NCBI GenBank assembly: GCA_965199105.1 | Contig: CBDAQO010000002.1 | Span: forward strand, 3,596,001 to 3,660,000 | From: LMUY01 sp965199105 | Lineage (GTDB): Bacteria > Pseudomonadota > Alphaproteobacteria > Acetobacterales > Acetobacteraceae | Reading direction: 5' to 3' | Length of the DNA: 64,000 nucleotides | In this document: piece after piece, positions 26,870 through 35,814 of the stretch | How the letters are laid out: every line of letters begins with the position of its first letter | How positions within the stretch are numbered: position 1 is the stretch's first letter | Made by a program: the position numbers and the translations under genes | Notes under the pieces: generated by a model | The model's input: only the letters and a program-made list of their open reading frames with translations | What the model was told of the DNA's origin: nothing | Databases searched by the model: none

Positions 26870-28115
26870 GCTTGGCCCGCACGGTGCGGGTGCTGCCGAC
26901 GTCCAGGTCCATCACCGAAAGCTTGGCCGCACCGCGTCGCAGCCGCAACGTGCCGCCGCCATCCGCCTCCACAACCTCGCGCAGGCGCCGCGTGGTCTCG
27001 GCGTCGCCGGAGGTCTCGGCCAGGGCCAAGGCGCGGCCGAGATGCAGCGTGGCCGTGGCGTCGTCGTGGCGCTCCATCGCTTCCAGCCCGTCCTGGATGG
27101 CGCGCGCCTTTTCGGCCTGTCCGGTATAGTGCGCGACCTGCGCGTCGATGCGGGTGGTGAGGCCGGCGTCCTCGGTCCAGGTGACGGTGGCGGGTTCGCC
27201 TGCAACCACCGTTTCACCCAAGCCGCTGCCCACGACGACGCTGGGGCGGCAGACCAGCATCTGCTCGCCGAGGCCCAACGGGGCGACCGCGAAGGTTGCG
27301 AAGTAGTCCTGCGAGCCCTCGCCCCAGGCGCCCAGCGGCACATCCACCGCGCGCTCGCTGGTGGGCCGGACTTTGTCGGTAAGGTCGATCTCGGTCGGGA
27401 AGGCCTGCTTCACGCTGACCAGGCGAGCGTTTTTCGGCATCCAGAGCCGCAGCCGCACGTCCGCCACGGTTTTACCCAAGGCTGCAGCCAACGTGTCGCG
27501 GAAATCCTGCGCGAGGTTGGCCGGGTCGGCCACCAGCTGGGCGGTTCCGAGCAGGTGCCCGGCAATGGTGCGAAGCTGGGCGGGCGACCAGTCCGTGCCA
27601 ACGCCGCGACAATCGGCCTGGAACACACCGGCGGAGGCCTGCAGCTCACGCTCCAGCCAGGGGGCGTCGCCTGGGTCGTTTTGGCCGTCGGTTAGGATGA
27701 TGGCTTGGCCGAGGGCGCCGGGCCGGGTGCGGAAGGTGCTGCGGGCAAGGTTCAGTGCCGCGGACATCACGGTGCCGCCAAAGGCCTCCAGCCGCTGGAT
27801 GGCATGGTGCGCCGTGCGGCGACCGGCCTCGTCCATGCGAGTGGGCGGCAGCGTCAACTGTGGATCGCCGTCAAAGGCGAGCACGAAGGCCTCGGTGTCC
27901 GCGTCCAGTTGATCGACAGCGACACGCAGCGCGTGTTTGAGCGCGTCGATCTTCTCGCCCACCATGGAACCGGACTTGTCAGCGATCAGGCCCACCAGGC
28001 GCGGCGGTTTGGCCATCGCGCCAGTGCCCTCGGCGGAAACGCTGAACACCGTGTCCGCCCTTGTACCAGCAGCTGGTAGATATCGGTTCAGGAACGTCTC
28101 GATACGAAACTGCAC
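26862..28115 (-). CDS. VWA-domain protein of an FHA/TelA-associated cluster
   Basis: A 417-residue cytoplasmic protein. The von Willebrand A domain has a complete metal site: D46-x-S48-x-S50, T115 and D143 in ILTDGQND. A beta-rich domain follows, then a C-terminal helical part with TPR-like character around QVAHYTGQAEKARAIQDGLE. The segments CRGVGTDW, LLGTAQLVADPANLA and the C-terminal STRTVRAK resemble VWA proteins encoded with PknG-type kinase, FHA and PP2C genes in Streptomyces (from memory). It probably scaffolds a protein complex with the FHA protein, whose gene overlaps its end. Confidence 0.85.
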   Translation of the reverse strand: MQFRIETFLNRYLPAAGTRADTVFSVSAEGTGAMAKPPRLVGLIADKSGSMVGEKIDALKHALRVAVDQLDADTEAFVLAFDGDPQLTLPPTRMDEAGRRTAHHAIQRLEAFGGTVMSAALNLARSTFRTRPGALGQAIILTDGQNDPGDAPWLERELQASAGVFQADCRGVGTDWSPAQLRTIAGHLLGTAQLVADPANLAQDFRDTLAAALGKTVADVRLRLWMPKNARLVSVKQAFPTEIDLTDKVRPTSERAVDVPLGAWGEGSQDYFATFAVAPLGLGEQMLVCRPSVVVGSGLGETVVAGEPATVTWTEDAGLTTRIDAQVAHYTGQAEKARAIQDGLEAMERHDDATATLHLGRALALAETSGDAETTRRLREVVEADGGGTLRLRRGAAKLSVMDLDVGSTRTVRAKRD

Positions 28116-28210
28116 GACTTAGCGCTCAACCCGGCCTGCTTGACCCGGCCTTGCTCGCGATCGTGTCGCGATGGGGCTGTGGCCGATGAGTTGCGGCGTG
28201 ATGCCCATGA

Positions 28211-29362
28211 TTAGCCCTGCATTGCCTGATCGGCATGGGCGCGCAGACCCTCCATCAGCCTGCTTCGCACCTCGCCCAGTTGCTGCACCGCCTGCTCCCG
28301 CTTCACCTTGTTTTCGCGATCAATTGCCAGGCCCTTGTCGATGGTGGACAGCATCTTGTCCGTCACCCGGGTCAGCGAAGCCACGTCGTCAGCCATGTCA
28401 CCTTGGGTGCGTTTGGCGGCGGTGTAGGCCTGGTCGAGCGCGTCCACGCCGATTTCTTGCAGCTCGCGGGCAATCTTGCGGCGGGCGGCGGTGGCGTCAC
28501 TGGCGCGGCTGATCTGGTTGAGTGCGGCCACGCGGACGATGGCGGCCTTGAGGTCAGGGAGGTCGAATAGGATGGTGTCAAGCGTATTCTGGATTTCGAT
28601 GCGTCCGGCCTGCTGCGCGGTGCGGATTTGCGGGATGGCCAGCACGCCGCGGGTGAACGCCACGTGCATACGCACCAGCCGGGTCTCGAACGCGTTGATC
28701 TGCTCGGCAGTGTCGCGCAGTTGCGCCAGGCGAACCGGGTCCCGGGCGTCGGCGATGCTGGCGCGCTCGGCGGTGAACTCGTCCCGCATGCGGAGCAGGG
28801 CCTGCTGGCCGCCCGCAATCCATAGCTCGAGTTCGCGCAGGTTGGCCTCAGTGGCGTCGAGCACACGGTCCATGGCAGCGTTGCCGGCCTTGAGCTTACC
28901 CAAATGGGTCTCGGCGCGGCGCTCGATTTCCTGCAGGTGCGTGGTGAGTTGGGTATGCATGGCGCGGAAGCGGCGCATGGCGGAGTAGTACTTGCCCACC
29001 AGCGGCAGGCGAGCAAGCAGCCCGGGCTTTCCCTCTGCTTCACGCTTGATCGACGGGAGGTCGAGCGCCTTGATGTCGGTGGCGAGCTCGGTGACCAACT
29101 GGCCTGCCATGCCGATCTCGTCGGCGCGAGTGCCCGCGAGGAGCTGGTCGAGAAAACCCGAAAGCTTGCGCTGTGGCCCGGCGCCGAACGTCGCGATGGT
29201 GTTGCTATCGCGCGCCGAGACGCTGCTGGTGATTGTGGTGAGCTGCTGGCGCCGTGCATCATCGAACCGCGCCAAGTCGACAATGTCGGTGGGGGCGAGC
29301 TGGAGGGCAAGCGTCGGGATTTGAACCGGCTGGGTCGTCACCTGGGTCGGTTCGGCGCTCAC
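28211..29362 (-). CDS. telA: TelA-family protein (toxic anion resistance)
   Basis: A 383-residue, mainly helical cytoplasmic protein of the TelA/PF05816 family, named for tellurite resistance and later linked to envelope stress. Typical segments are VGKYYSAMRRFRAMHTQLTT and IRTAQQAGRIEIQNTLDTIL. GTG 29362 is chosen: a GGAG ribosome site lies nine bases upstream, the length then fits the family, and the longer frame would run into the chemoreceptor gene. It lies 105 bases after the chemoreceptor and 95 bases before the VWA gene. Terminal TerD-type partners are not seen here. Confidence 0.88.
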   Translation of the reverse strand: MSAEPTQVTTQPVQIPTLALQLAPTDIVDLARFDDARRQQLTTITSSVSARDSNTIATFGAGPQRKLSGFLDQLLAGTRADEIGMAGQLVTELATDIKALDLPSIKREAEGKPGLLARLPLVGKYYSAMRRFRAMHTQLTTHLQEIERRAETHLGKLKAGNAAMDRVLDATEANLRELELWIAGGQQALLRMRDEFTAERASIADARDPVRLAQLRDTAEQINAFETRLVRMHVAFTRGVLAIPQIRTAQQAGRIEIQNTLDTILFDLPDLKAAIVRVAALNQISRASDATAARRKIARELQEIGVDALDQAYTAAKRTQGDMADDVASLTRVTDKMLSTIDKGLAIDRENKVKREQAVQQLGEVRSRLMEGLRAHADQAMQG

Positions 29363-29466
29363 CGTCGGATACTCCGCAAGCCACGCTGACGGAAGGAAGC
29401 ACGTCGGCGCCGGCAAAGAAAGAGGCCACTGCCGAGGCGGACAGGCATGGGCGAGCGTCACACAGG

Positions 29467-31524
29467 TCACGCTGCGGAACGGACCTTGCACAGGAAGCCG
29501 TCGAGATCGCCACGCAGCGAACCCGTCGCCAACGCCATGGCACGCGCCAGGTCTGGCAGCAGAGCGGCTGCGGTTTTGACTGTCTCGGTCTGGTCCGCCG
29601 CCGCCGACACCCGGCCCGTTGCCGTCGTCGTGCCTTCCGCGGCGTCAGACGCGGCCGCCGCAATGTCCCGCGTCGCGGTCTCCTGCTGCTCGATGATCGA
29701 CGCAACCTCGGCGGTGCGTGAGGAGACGGCATCCACCTGCTCAGCCAAATCGGCGATGGTTGCCGTCGTGCTGCGCGTGGCCGCCAGGATCGCCTCCACG
29801 TGCTGGCCGACATCCTGCGTGGCCTTGGCCGTCTGCGCTGCCAGGCTCTTCACCTCGGCCGCTACCACCGCAAAGCCTTTGCCAGCAGCTCCCGCACGCG
29901 CGGCTTCAATGGTGGCGTTGAGCGCGAGCAGCTTGGTGCGCGCGGCGATGCTGGCGATGAGCGCCATGATGCCGTCGATCCGCCGCGCGGTGTCGGACAA
30001 CTCGACCACGCTGCGCGCTGCCGCCTTGGACCCGGCCGCCGCGGCTTCGGCAGATGCCGCCGCCTCCGACATCCGGTCCGAGGCATGGCGCACCGACATG
30101 GCCAGATGCCTCGCCGCGTCGGCCACCGAGGCGACGCTGGTCGCGGCCCGTGTGACGCCGCTTGCCGCACCCTTTGCCTCGCTCGCAGTCCGGCTCGTTG
30201 CGGCGTCAATCGTCGTGGCGGCGCGCGAGAGCTGCGCTTCAGCGTCGGCCACCCGGGCCAGCGCGGTTCCGCTCACTTCCTCAAACACCTTGGCAGCGTC
30301 CGCCATCGAGGTTGCGGCGAGCAGCTTGCGCTCCTGTTCCGAGGCGATGCGGCCGCGCAAGGCTTCGGCGACGATGGCGCGATCCCGCAGGGTTTCGATC
30401 GCTGCTGCCACTTCGCCCAACTCGTCCCGACGGTCGGCGCCAGGAACGGGGGTCGCCAGATCGCCATCCGCAATGCGGCGCACGGCACCGGTCAGGGCTG
30501 ACAAGGGACGCGCGACCCGTCGCATGACCTGGTGCGACGCAAGCAGGCACACGGCGCAGACCACCGCCGCGAAGCCTAAGCCGTCCACGATGCGGACCAA
30601 AGCCTGGCGTGCCTCGGTCTTCCGCTGGGCCGCCGCCGTGGCAAAGGCGGCGTCGCGCATGAGCAACGCATGTGGCACCATCGCGCCGTTCCAGCGGTGA
30701 AAGGACGCCCAATCCATCGAAGGCGGCCGTCCCGAGCGGAGCTCGCTGATCATCGAGCGATAGGTACGTTCCCCCGTGCCCATAATGCCCTCCGACATGG
30801 CGGCGGCGGCGGCGGCGACCTCGCGCCGCCTCGGCATTTGCGCGGCGGTGAGACGAAGCCTGTCCCACAAGGCGGACGCAACACCGCTCAGCTCGTCGAT
30901 CTGCTGCAAATTGCCCGGCTCGATGGCGGCACCGCCGATCAAGGGTGACATCAGAGCCGACCGAGCGCCCACAGCCTCGCGAAGGAACGCCGACATCCTG
31001 CCCAGCCCAACAAGTTGGCCGAGGTCAGGCGACAGCTCCCCAATCTCACATTCAATCCTGTCTGCCACCACGTTCACCGCCGCACCCGCGTCGGCCAAGC
31101 TGGTGAGGAAGCGCCGGTTGGCATCGGTTCGCGGCCGGCCTTCGGTCTGCGCAGCCGCGGCGATGCCCGCGTTGCGGGCCGCGTCCAAACGGGACTTCGC
31201 CGCGTCCAGCCCTGCCCCGGAACGGACCTGCCGCGCCCGAAGCCGTTCCCACGCACGATCCGTAGCCACTTGCGTTTCCTGGTAGGCCTGCAGACTGTCC
31301 GCAAGCCCAAAGCTGGGTGCTGTGAACACCCCATTGACGGCCGCTCGCTCCCGTTCAAGGCGCTCCACAAGCATGAGGGCAAGCTGCAGGTCGTCGATCC
31401 GGTTGGACGTCTGCTCAAGCCGCGCGCGCAGCACGACGGCATCACATACGCGATTGCAGCAACCAATGACGGCCAGCAAACCGACGGCACTGAAGCACAG
31501 TAGGAGAAGCGACCGTATCCGCAT
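29467..31524 (-). CDS. Methyl-accepting chemotaxis protein
   Basis: A 685-residue chemoreceptor. A membrane helix at about 4-24 is followed by a periplasmic helical sensor domain of about 290 residues, a second membrane helix near 325, a HAMP domain (SALTGAVRRIADGDLATPVP) and a signalling domain. The hairpin tip is IASIAARTKLLALNATIEAA followed by RAGAAGKGFAVVAAEVKSLA, the CheA/CheW contact region. There is no CheR/CheB-tethering pentapeptide at the C-terminus. I use ATG 31524 with a GGAAG ribosome site instead of an ATG 42 bases upstream. It is co-directional with telA, but co-transcription is not proven. Confidence 0.92.
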   Translation of the reverse strand: MRIRSLLLLCFSAVGLLAVIGCCNRVCDAVVLRARLEQTSNRIDDLQLALMLVERLERERAAVNGVFTAPSFGLADSLQAYQETQVATDRAWERLRARQVRSGAGLDAAKSRLDAARNAGIAAAAQTEGRPRTDANRRFLTSLADAGAAVNVVADRIECEIGELSPDLGQLVGLGRMSAFLREAVGARSALMSPLIGGAAIEPGNLQQIDELSGVASALWDRLRLTAAQMPRRREVAAAAAAMSEGIMGTGERTYRSMISELRSGRPPSMDWASFHRWNGAMVPHALLMRDAAFATAAAQRKTEARQALVRIVDGLGFAAVVCAVCLLASHQVMRRVARPLSALTGAVRRIADGDLATPVPGADRRDELGEVAAAIETLRDRAIVAEALRGRIASEQERKLLAATSMADAAKVFEEVSGTALARVADAEAQLSRAATTIDAATSRTASEAKGAASGVTRAATSVASVADAARHLAMSVRHASDRMSEAAASAEAAAAGSKAAARSVVELSDTARRIDGIMALIASIAARTKLLALNATIEAARAGAAGKGFAVVAAEVKSLAAQTAKATQDVGQHVEAILAATRSTTATIADLAEQVDAVSSRTAEVASIIEQQETATRDIAAAASDAAEGTTTATGRVSAAADQTETVKTAAALLPDLARAMALATGSLRGDLDGFLCKVRSAA

Positions 31525-31612
31525 TTTGCTTCCAGGTTGAACTCCCGCGGAAGCATGACACGGCACGGTTAAACAAAGGTTACGCGAGCTTACGAAGAAG
31601 CAGCTCGCCCGC

Positions 31613-32587
31613 TTAAATGGTGAACACAGTCGACCCGGTGGTCGTCCGGTTTGCGAGATCGCGATGCGCCTGGGCAGCGTTCGCCAGCTCGTAAGTCTGG
31701 TTGACGCTGATCTTCACCGCCCCGGACTGGACCGCGGCAAACAAATCCCGCGCCATCGCCAGCATGTCTTCCCGCTTGGCACCGTAAGTATTCAACGTCG
31801 GACGGGTGAAGAACAATGACCCTTTCTGGGCAAAAATGCCAAGATCGACCGGTCCGACCGATCCCGACGCTTGGCCGAAACTTACCATCATGCCGTGCGG
31901 GCGCAAGCAATCCAGCGATTTCATGAAGGTGTCCTTACCGATACTGTCATACACCACCGGTAATTTCTTCCCATCGGTAATCTCGAGTATCCGCGCGACG
32001 AAGTCCTCTCGGGTGTAGACGATCGGGTGATCGCAGCCATGGGCGCGCGCCAATTCGGCCTTGTCGTCGCTGCCAACCGTGCCGATTACGGTGGCGCCGA
32101 GCGCCTTGGCCCACTGGCAAGCGATCAGCCCCACGCCGCCGGCCGCGGCATGCACCAGGATCACGTCGCCAGGCCCCACTTTATAGACCTGCTGCAGCAG
32201 ATAATGCGTGGTCATGCCCTTGAGCATCATCGCCGCCGCCTGCTGGTCCGCAATGCCGTCGGGCAGCGGCACCAGGCGGTCTGCCGGCATGACGCGCACC
32301 TCGGCATACGCGCCGAGCGGGCCGGTGCCGTATGCAACGCGGTCCCCTACTTCAAGACCGGTCACGCCAGGCCCCACCGCCTCGACCACCCCCGCCCCTT
32401 CGGCGCCAAGGCCGGACGGCAGCGCCACCGGATACAGGCCGGAGCGGATGTAGGTGTCGACGTAGTTGAGCCCGACCGCGGTGTTGCGCACCTTGGCCTC
32501 GCCCGGGCCAGGCTCGCCGACTGCGACATCCTCCCAGACGAGCACTTCGGGGCCACCGGTGCTGTGAAACCGAATTGCGTGCGTCAT
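31613..32587 (-). CDS. NADPH:quinone oxidoreductase (zeta-crystallin type)
   Basis: A 324-residue zinc-independent medium-chain dehydrogenase/reductase. The N-terminal half carries GLNYVDTYIRSGLYP, typical of quinone reductases. The NADPH site is AAAGGVGLIACQWAKALGAT, followed by a conserved YDSIGKDTF. It reduces quinones using NADPH in the cytoplasm. It is 89 bases upstream of the chemoreceptor gene on the same strand but shows no functional tie. Length and start (ATG 32587) are normal. Confidence 0.93.
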   Translation of the reverse strand: MTHAIRFHSTGGPEVLVWEDVAVGEPGPGEAKVRNTAVGLNYVDTYIRSGLYPVALPSGLGAEGAGVVEAVGPGVTGLEVGDRVAYGTGPLGAYAEVRVMPADRLVPLPDGIADQQAAAMMLKGMTTHYLLQQVYKVGPGDVILVHAAAGGVGLIACQWAKALGATVIGTVGSDDKAELARAHGCDHPIVYTREDFVARILEITDGKKLPVVYDSIGKDTFMKSLDCLRPHGMMVSFGQASGSVGPVDLGIFAQKGSLFFTRPTLNTYGAKREDMLAMARDLFAAVQSGAVKISVNQTYELANAAQAHRDLANRTTTGSTVFTI

Positions 32588-32728
32588 GCAGCGTCTCCCG
32601 TAAACGGCTTGTTAACCTGACCATGGCAGACTGGCGGCGGCGGCGCCAAGCCCGGCCGCCGCCAGCACCAGCGCGAACTTCGGCGCAACCACGCCGTTGG
32701 TGCTCGAAACTGCGGCGGGAGTGGCGTT

Positions 32729-33859
32729 ATGAGGCTGGCACGGCAGGTGTTGCAGGGGTTGCTGGCCGGGATGGTGGTCGTCGGGTCGGTGCCCGCTCTG
32801 GCGCAGAGCCCACCGGCCGCAGGAGCGGTTGGCCCGTCGCTCACCGTGGTGCATCAATTCGGTGACGACTTCCACCTCGTCGGGATCGGTGTGTCCAAAA
32901 CCGGCCGGGTGTTCGCCACCGCACCGACCGCCCATGCACGCGGCGGCCTCAGCATGGTGGAGGTGGACGTCGCGACCGGCAAACTCACCCCCTATCCGGA
33001 TGCGGCCTGGAACACCGCGCGCCCGGCGCCTGCGGACAGCACAGAATGGGGCGCGGTTCAGGCATTGTGGGATGACAGCGGGGATCATCTCTGGGCGCTG
33101 GACACGGGCATTCCCACTCCCGGCGACGTCATCGCCCCCAAGCTGGTCGAGTTCGACCTCACCACCAACAAGCCGATCCGCACCTACACCTTCGCGGACA
33201 GTATCGGGCCGAAGGACTCCCTCAACGATGTTCGCGTCGACGTGGCACGGCAGACCGCCTATCTCACCAACGCTGGCGCGCAAGGCGGGATCGTGGTGCT
33301 GGATTTGCGCAGCGGCCACTCCAAGCTGCGGCTCTCGGGCGACCGCTCGGCGGTGGATGACCCGAAGCAGCGCCTGATGATCGGCGAGCAGGAAGCGCTG
33401 AAGCCGGACGGTTCGCGGGTGATCGTGCAAACCGACGGCATCGCGCTCTCGCCCGACACGAATTACCTCTACTACCGCGCACTCACCGACCATCACTACT
33501 GGCGGATTGCCACCGCAGCGCTACGGAACGGCGCTATGGATGCAGCCGCGCTGTCCCGCCAAGTTCAGTATCTCGGCGAAGCGGCGGTGAGCGGCGGCCT
33601 CATCATGGACCGGCAAGGCACGCTGTTCGCCGGCGATATCGAACACGCGACGGTGGTGGCGCTCACCCTGCATGGCGCGCGTCTGACGTCGCGGGTGTTC
33701 GTGCGCGCGCCGGGCCAATTGTCCTGGGCGGACGGCTTCGCCATCAGCGGCGACGACCTCTACATCAGCGACTCGCACCTGAACGAAGTCGCCTTCAGGA
33801 ACGACCTACCGCGCTCCGGGCCGTTCACCATCTTCAAAGTGAAGCTGCCGCCGGGTTGA
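32729..33859 (+). CDS. Secreted major royal jelly protein-like beta-propeller
   Basis: A 376-residue protein with a signal peptide (MRLARQVLQGLLAGMVVVG, cleavage near ALAQ). It has the six-bladed MRJP/yellow family layout: GAVQALWDDSGDHLWALDTG, NDVRVDVARQTAYLTNAG, a DGIALSPDTNYLYYRAL blade, and a final WADGFAISGDDLYISDSHLN. Related bacterial proteins are annotated as gluconolactonase-like or dopachrome-related without proven activity. It is monocistronic and divergent from the quinone reductase. The substrate is unknown. Confidence 0.85.
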   Translation: MRLARQVLQGLLAGMVVVGSVPALAQSPPAAGAVGPSLTVVHQFGDDFHLVGIGVSKTGRVFATAPTAHARGGLSMVEVDVATGKLTPYPDAAWNTARPAPADSTEWGAVQALWDDSGDHLWALDTGIPTPGDVIAPKLVEFDLTTNKPIRTYTFADSIGPKDSLNDVRVDVARQTAYLTNAGAQGGIVVLDLRSGHSKLRLSGDRSAVDDPKQRLMIGEQEALKPDGSRVIVQTDGIALSPDTNYLYYRALTDHHYWRIATAALRNGAMDAAALSRQVQYLGEAAVSGGLIMDRQGTLFAGDIEHATVVALTLHGARLTSRVFVRAPGQLSWADGFAISGDDLYISDSHLNEVAFRNDLPRSGPFTIFKVKLPPG

Positions 33860-34019
33860 CGCGCCGCCCGCCACCCGCGCGGCCGGTTCCGGGTGTCGCC
33901 GGGTCGGGATGCGGCGAGGTTGTTCCTACGTGCGTTTTCCATGCATGGAGCCGCCGGCCGAATGTCACCGCAGTGTCTTTGGATAAGCGGCACAGCAAGC
34001 GCTAGCCAGTCGCCATGGT

Positions 34020-35375
34020 ATGGGGACAGGCACGTTGACGAAGCGAAACAGCAAGCGGACCAGCAAGACCACGACTACGCAGCCGCAGGGTCCGGCCGCA
34101 CCCGCCGAGGTCGACAACACCGCGACCAACCCGGCCAGCGAGCCCCGTTTCGCCCAACCGGAGGTGAGCGCCGTTCCGGCGACCTATGCGGTGAAGCACG
34201 GCAATGACAACCCGGCCTACAAGATCCTCGACGAGGAGCAGCGCGCGGGCGAGTTGCAGCCGCTGCCGTTCCCGACGTCGCGCGGGAGTGACGAGCCGGT
34301 GCTGAGTATGGCCGACATCTACGGCCAGTCCGGCGCGGCACTGACCAAGCAGGTGACGCAAGCCGGCCAGCTCGTGTTCCATTGTGTGGGCGATACGGGC
34401 AACGTGAAGGGCCCAGCGCTGCAAGAAAAAGTTACCGACAAGATGATCGCCGACTTCACCGACGACGCCCAGGAGCAGCCTCGCTTCTTCTTCCACCTTG
34501 GCGACGTGATCTACAACTTTGGCGAAGCGGCGTTCTACTACGATCAGTTCTACGACGCCTACCGTAACTACCCAGCGCCGATCGTGGGCTTGGCCGGCAA
34601 CCATGACGGCATGGTGGCGCCGAACACCGCCGCCATGCCGCTGGACGCCTTCCTGCGCAACTTCTGCGCCGAACAATTCGCACACACCCCGGAGTCGGGC
34701 GGCCTCGACCGCACCGCGCAAATCCAACCCGGCGTCTACTACACGTTCGAGGCGCCGTTCATCCGCATCTTCTGCCTTTACAGCAATTCGCTGGAAGACC
34801 CGGGCGTGATCTCCAGCCAGGGCGGCAAATTCGACCTGCCGGACGTGCAACTGACCTACCTCAAGGCGGCGCTCACCCGCGCCAAGGCCGAGAAATTCGC
34901 CGGCGCAGTGGTGATCGCCCACCACCACCCCGCCTACACGCTGGCCGGTGAACGCGGCCACGGGTCGTCGACCGCGATGCGCAAGCAGATCGACGCGATC
35001 TGCGATCAGGTCGGGCTCTGGCCGCACGCGGTGCTGTCGGCACACGCGCACAACTATCAGCGCTACAACCGGGCGCGCGGATCGATGCAAATCCCCTACA
35101 TCATCGCTGGCGGTGGCGGACACAGCCGGCCGCAAAAGCTCACCAAACTGGGCCAGCCGCCGTTGCGCACGCCGCTCACCATCCCAACCGACGAGGACCA
35201 GGTGACGCTGGAGAACTACGACCAGACCGACAACGGCTACCTGCGCATCGTGGTCAACGCGCAGCAATTGCGCATCGAGTACCATCCCTCCGACGACGGC
35301 GACCAGTCGAAGACGCCAGACGACCATGTGACGGTGGATTTGGCCAGCCGGAAGCTGGTGTTCTTCCAAAGCTGA
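34020..35375 (+). CDS. Calcineurin-like metallophosphoesterase
   Basis: A 451-residue metallophosphoesterase. The two-metal site motifs appear in order: GDTGN (about 124), FHLGDVIYNFG (about 159), AGNHDGM, HHHPAYT and a C-terminal SAHAHNYQRY. The N-terminus is a lysine/threonine-rich tail without a signal peptide, so the protein is probably cytoplasmic. That is unusual for the purple acid phosphatase-like group it resembles. ATG 34020 has no strong ribosome site. The upstream 160 bases hold no gene. The substrate cannot be told from sequence. Confidence 0.85.
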   Translation: MGTGTLTKRNSKRTSKTTTTQPQGPAAPAEVDNTATNPASEPRFAQPEVSAVPATYAVKHGNDNPAYKILDEEQRAGELQPLPFPTSRGSDEPVLSMADIYGQSGAALTKQVTQAGQLVFHCVGDTGNVKGPALQEKVTDKMIADFTDDAQEQPRFFFHLGDVIYNFGEAAFYYDQFYDAYRNYPAPIVGLAGNHDGMVAPNTAAMPLDAFLRNFCAEQFAHTPESGGLDRTAQIQPGVYYTFEAPFIRIFCLYSNSLEDPGVISSQGGKFDLPDVQLTYLKAALTRAKAEKFAGAVVIAHHHPAYTLAGERGHGSSTAMRKQIDAICDQVGLWPHAVLSAHAHNYQRYNRARGSMQIPYIIAGGGGHSRPQKLTKLGQPPLRTPLTIPTDEDQVTLENYDQTDNGYLRIVVNAQQLRIEYHPSDDGDQSKTPDDHVTVDLASRKLVFFQS

Positions 35376-35397
35376 CGGTCCCCGGCGCAGTGCCATC

Positions 35398-35417
35398 CCG
35401 GCGGCCACCACCGCCGG
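35398..35417. terminator. Hairpin between convergent genes
   Basis: CCGGCGG and CCGCCGG pair across a six-base loop in the 60-base gap between the phosphoesterase and the small secreted protein gene. There is no T run, so termination is plausible but not certain. Confidence 0.4.
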
Positions 35418-35435
35418 AACCGCGCCTCTTCTAGT

Positions 35436-35690
35436 CTAACGGCAGCCGGGCGCATTGGGGTTGGTGCCGCAACCACCGGCGGTCGCGTCCACCCGCTGGC
35501 CGCGTGGCGCGGTGGGAACGACGGTTCCGCTCTGCACGTCGTGGTGGGCGGTGCACTCGCAATAGCCGCCCACCGGCATGGTGGTGGCACACAACAGCCC
35601 GCCCGCTTGGCAGGTGGCGGCGTAGGCGGGCGCGGCGGCGAAGGCGGCACAGGCGAGCAGCGCGGAGCTGAGGGTACGGGCGAATGGCAT
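35436..35690 (-). CDS. Small cysteine-rich secreted protein, unknown
   Basis: An 84-residue protein with a clear signal peptide (cleavage after AAPAYA). The mature part of about 60 residues has six cysteines (in ATCQAG, LLCATT, YCECT, GGCGT and the final PGCR), suggesting three disulfides. A strong AAGGAG ribosome site fixes ATG 35690, and a longer in-frame start is rejected. It is convergent with the phosphoesterase. I do not recognise the family; a periplasmic or extracellular role is inferred from the signal and cysteines. Confidence 0.7.
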   Translation of the reverse strand: MPFARTLSSALLACAAFAAAPAYAATCQAGGLLCATTMPVGGYCECTAHHDVQSGTVVPTAPRGQRVDATAGGCGTNPNAPGCR

Positions 35691-35814
35691 GGAACGGTCT
35701 CCTTGGGTCAACGCACCGCGGGCAGCGTAAGCATGATTGCGGGTTTGCAAAAGCCTGCTCTGCCTTCCGCAGCCCGGCTCGGCACCTCACTGACCCCCAA
35801 ACCGAGGCAGGGCG

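Noticed and set aside
23610..31524. The TelA/VWA/FHA cluster as a known Ter tellurite operon or an antiphage system
   Set aside because: No TerB/C/D/Z genes, nuclease, helicase or effector toxin is present; only TelA is shared with tellurite resistance.
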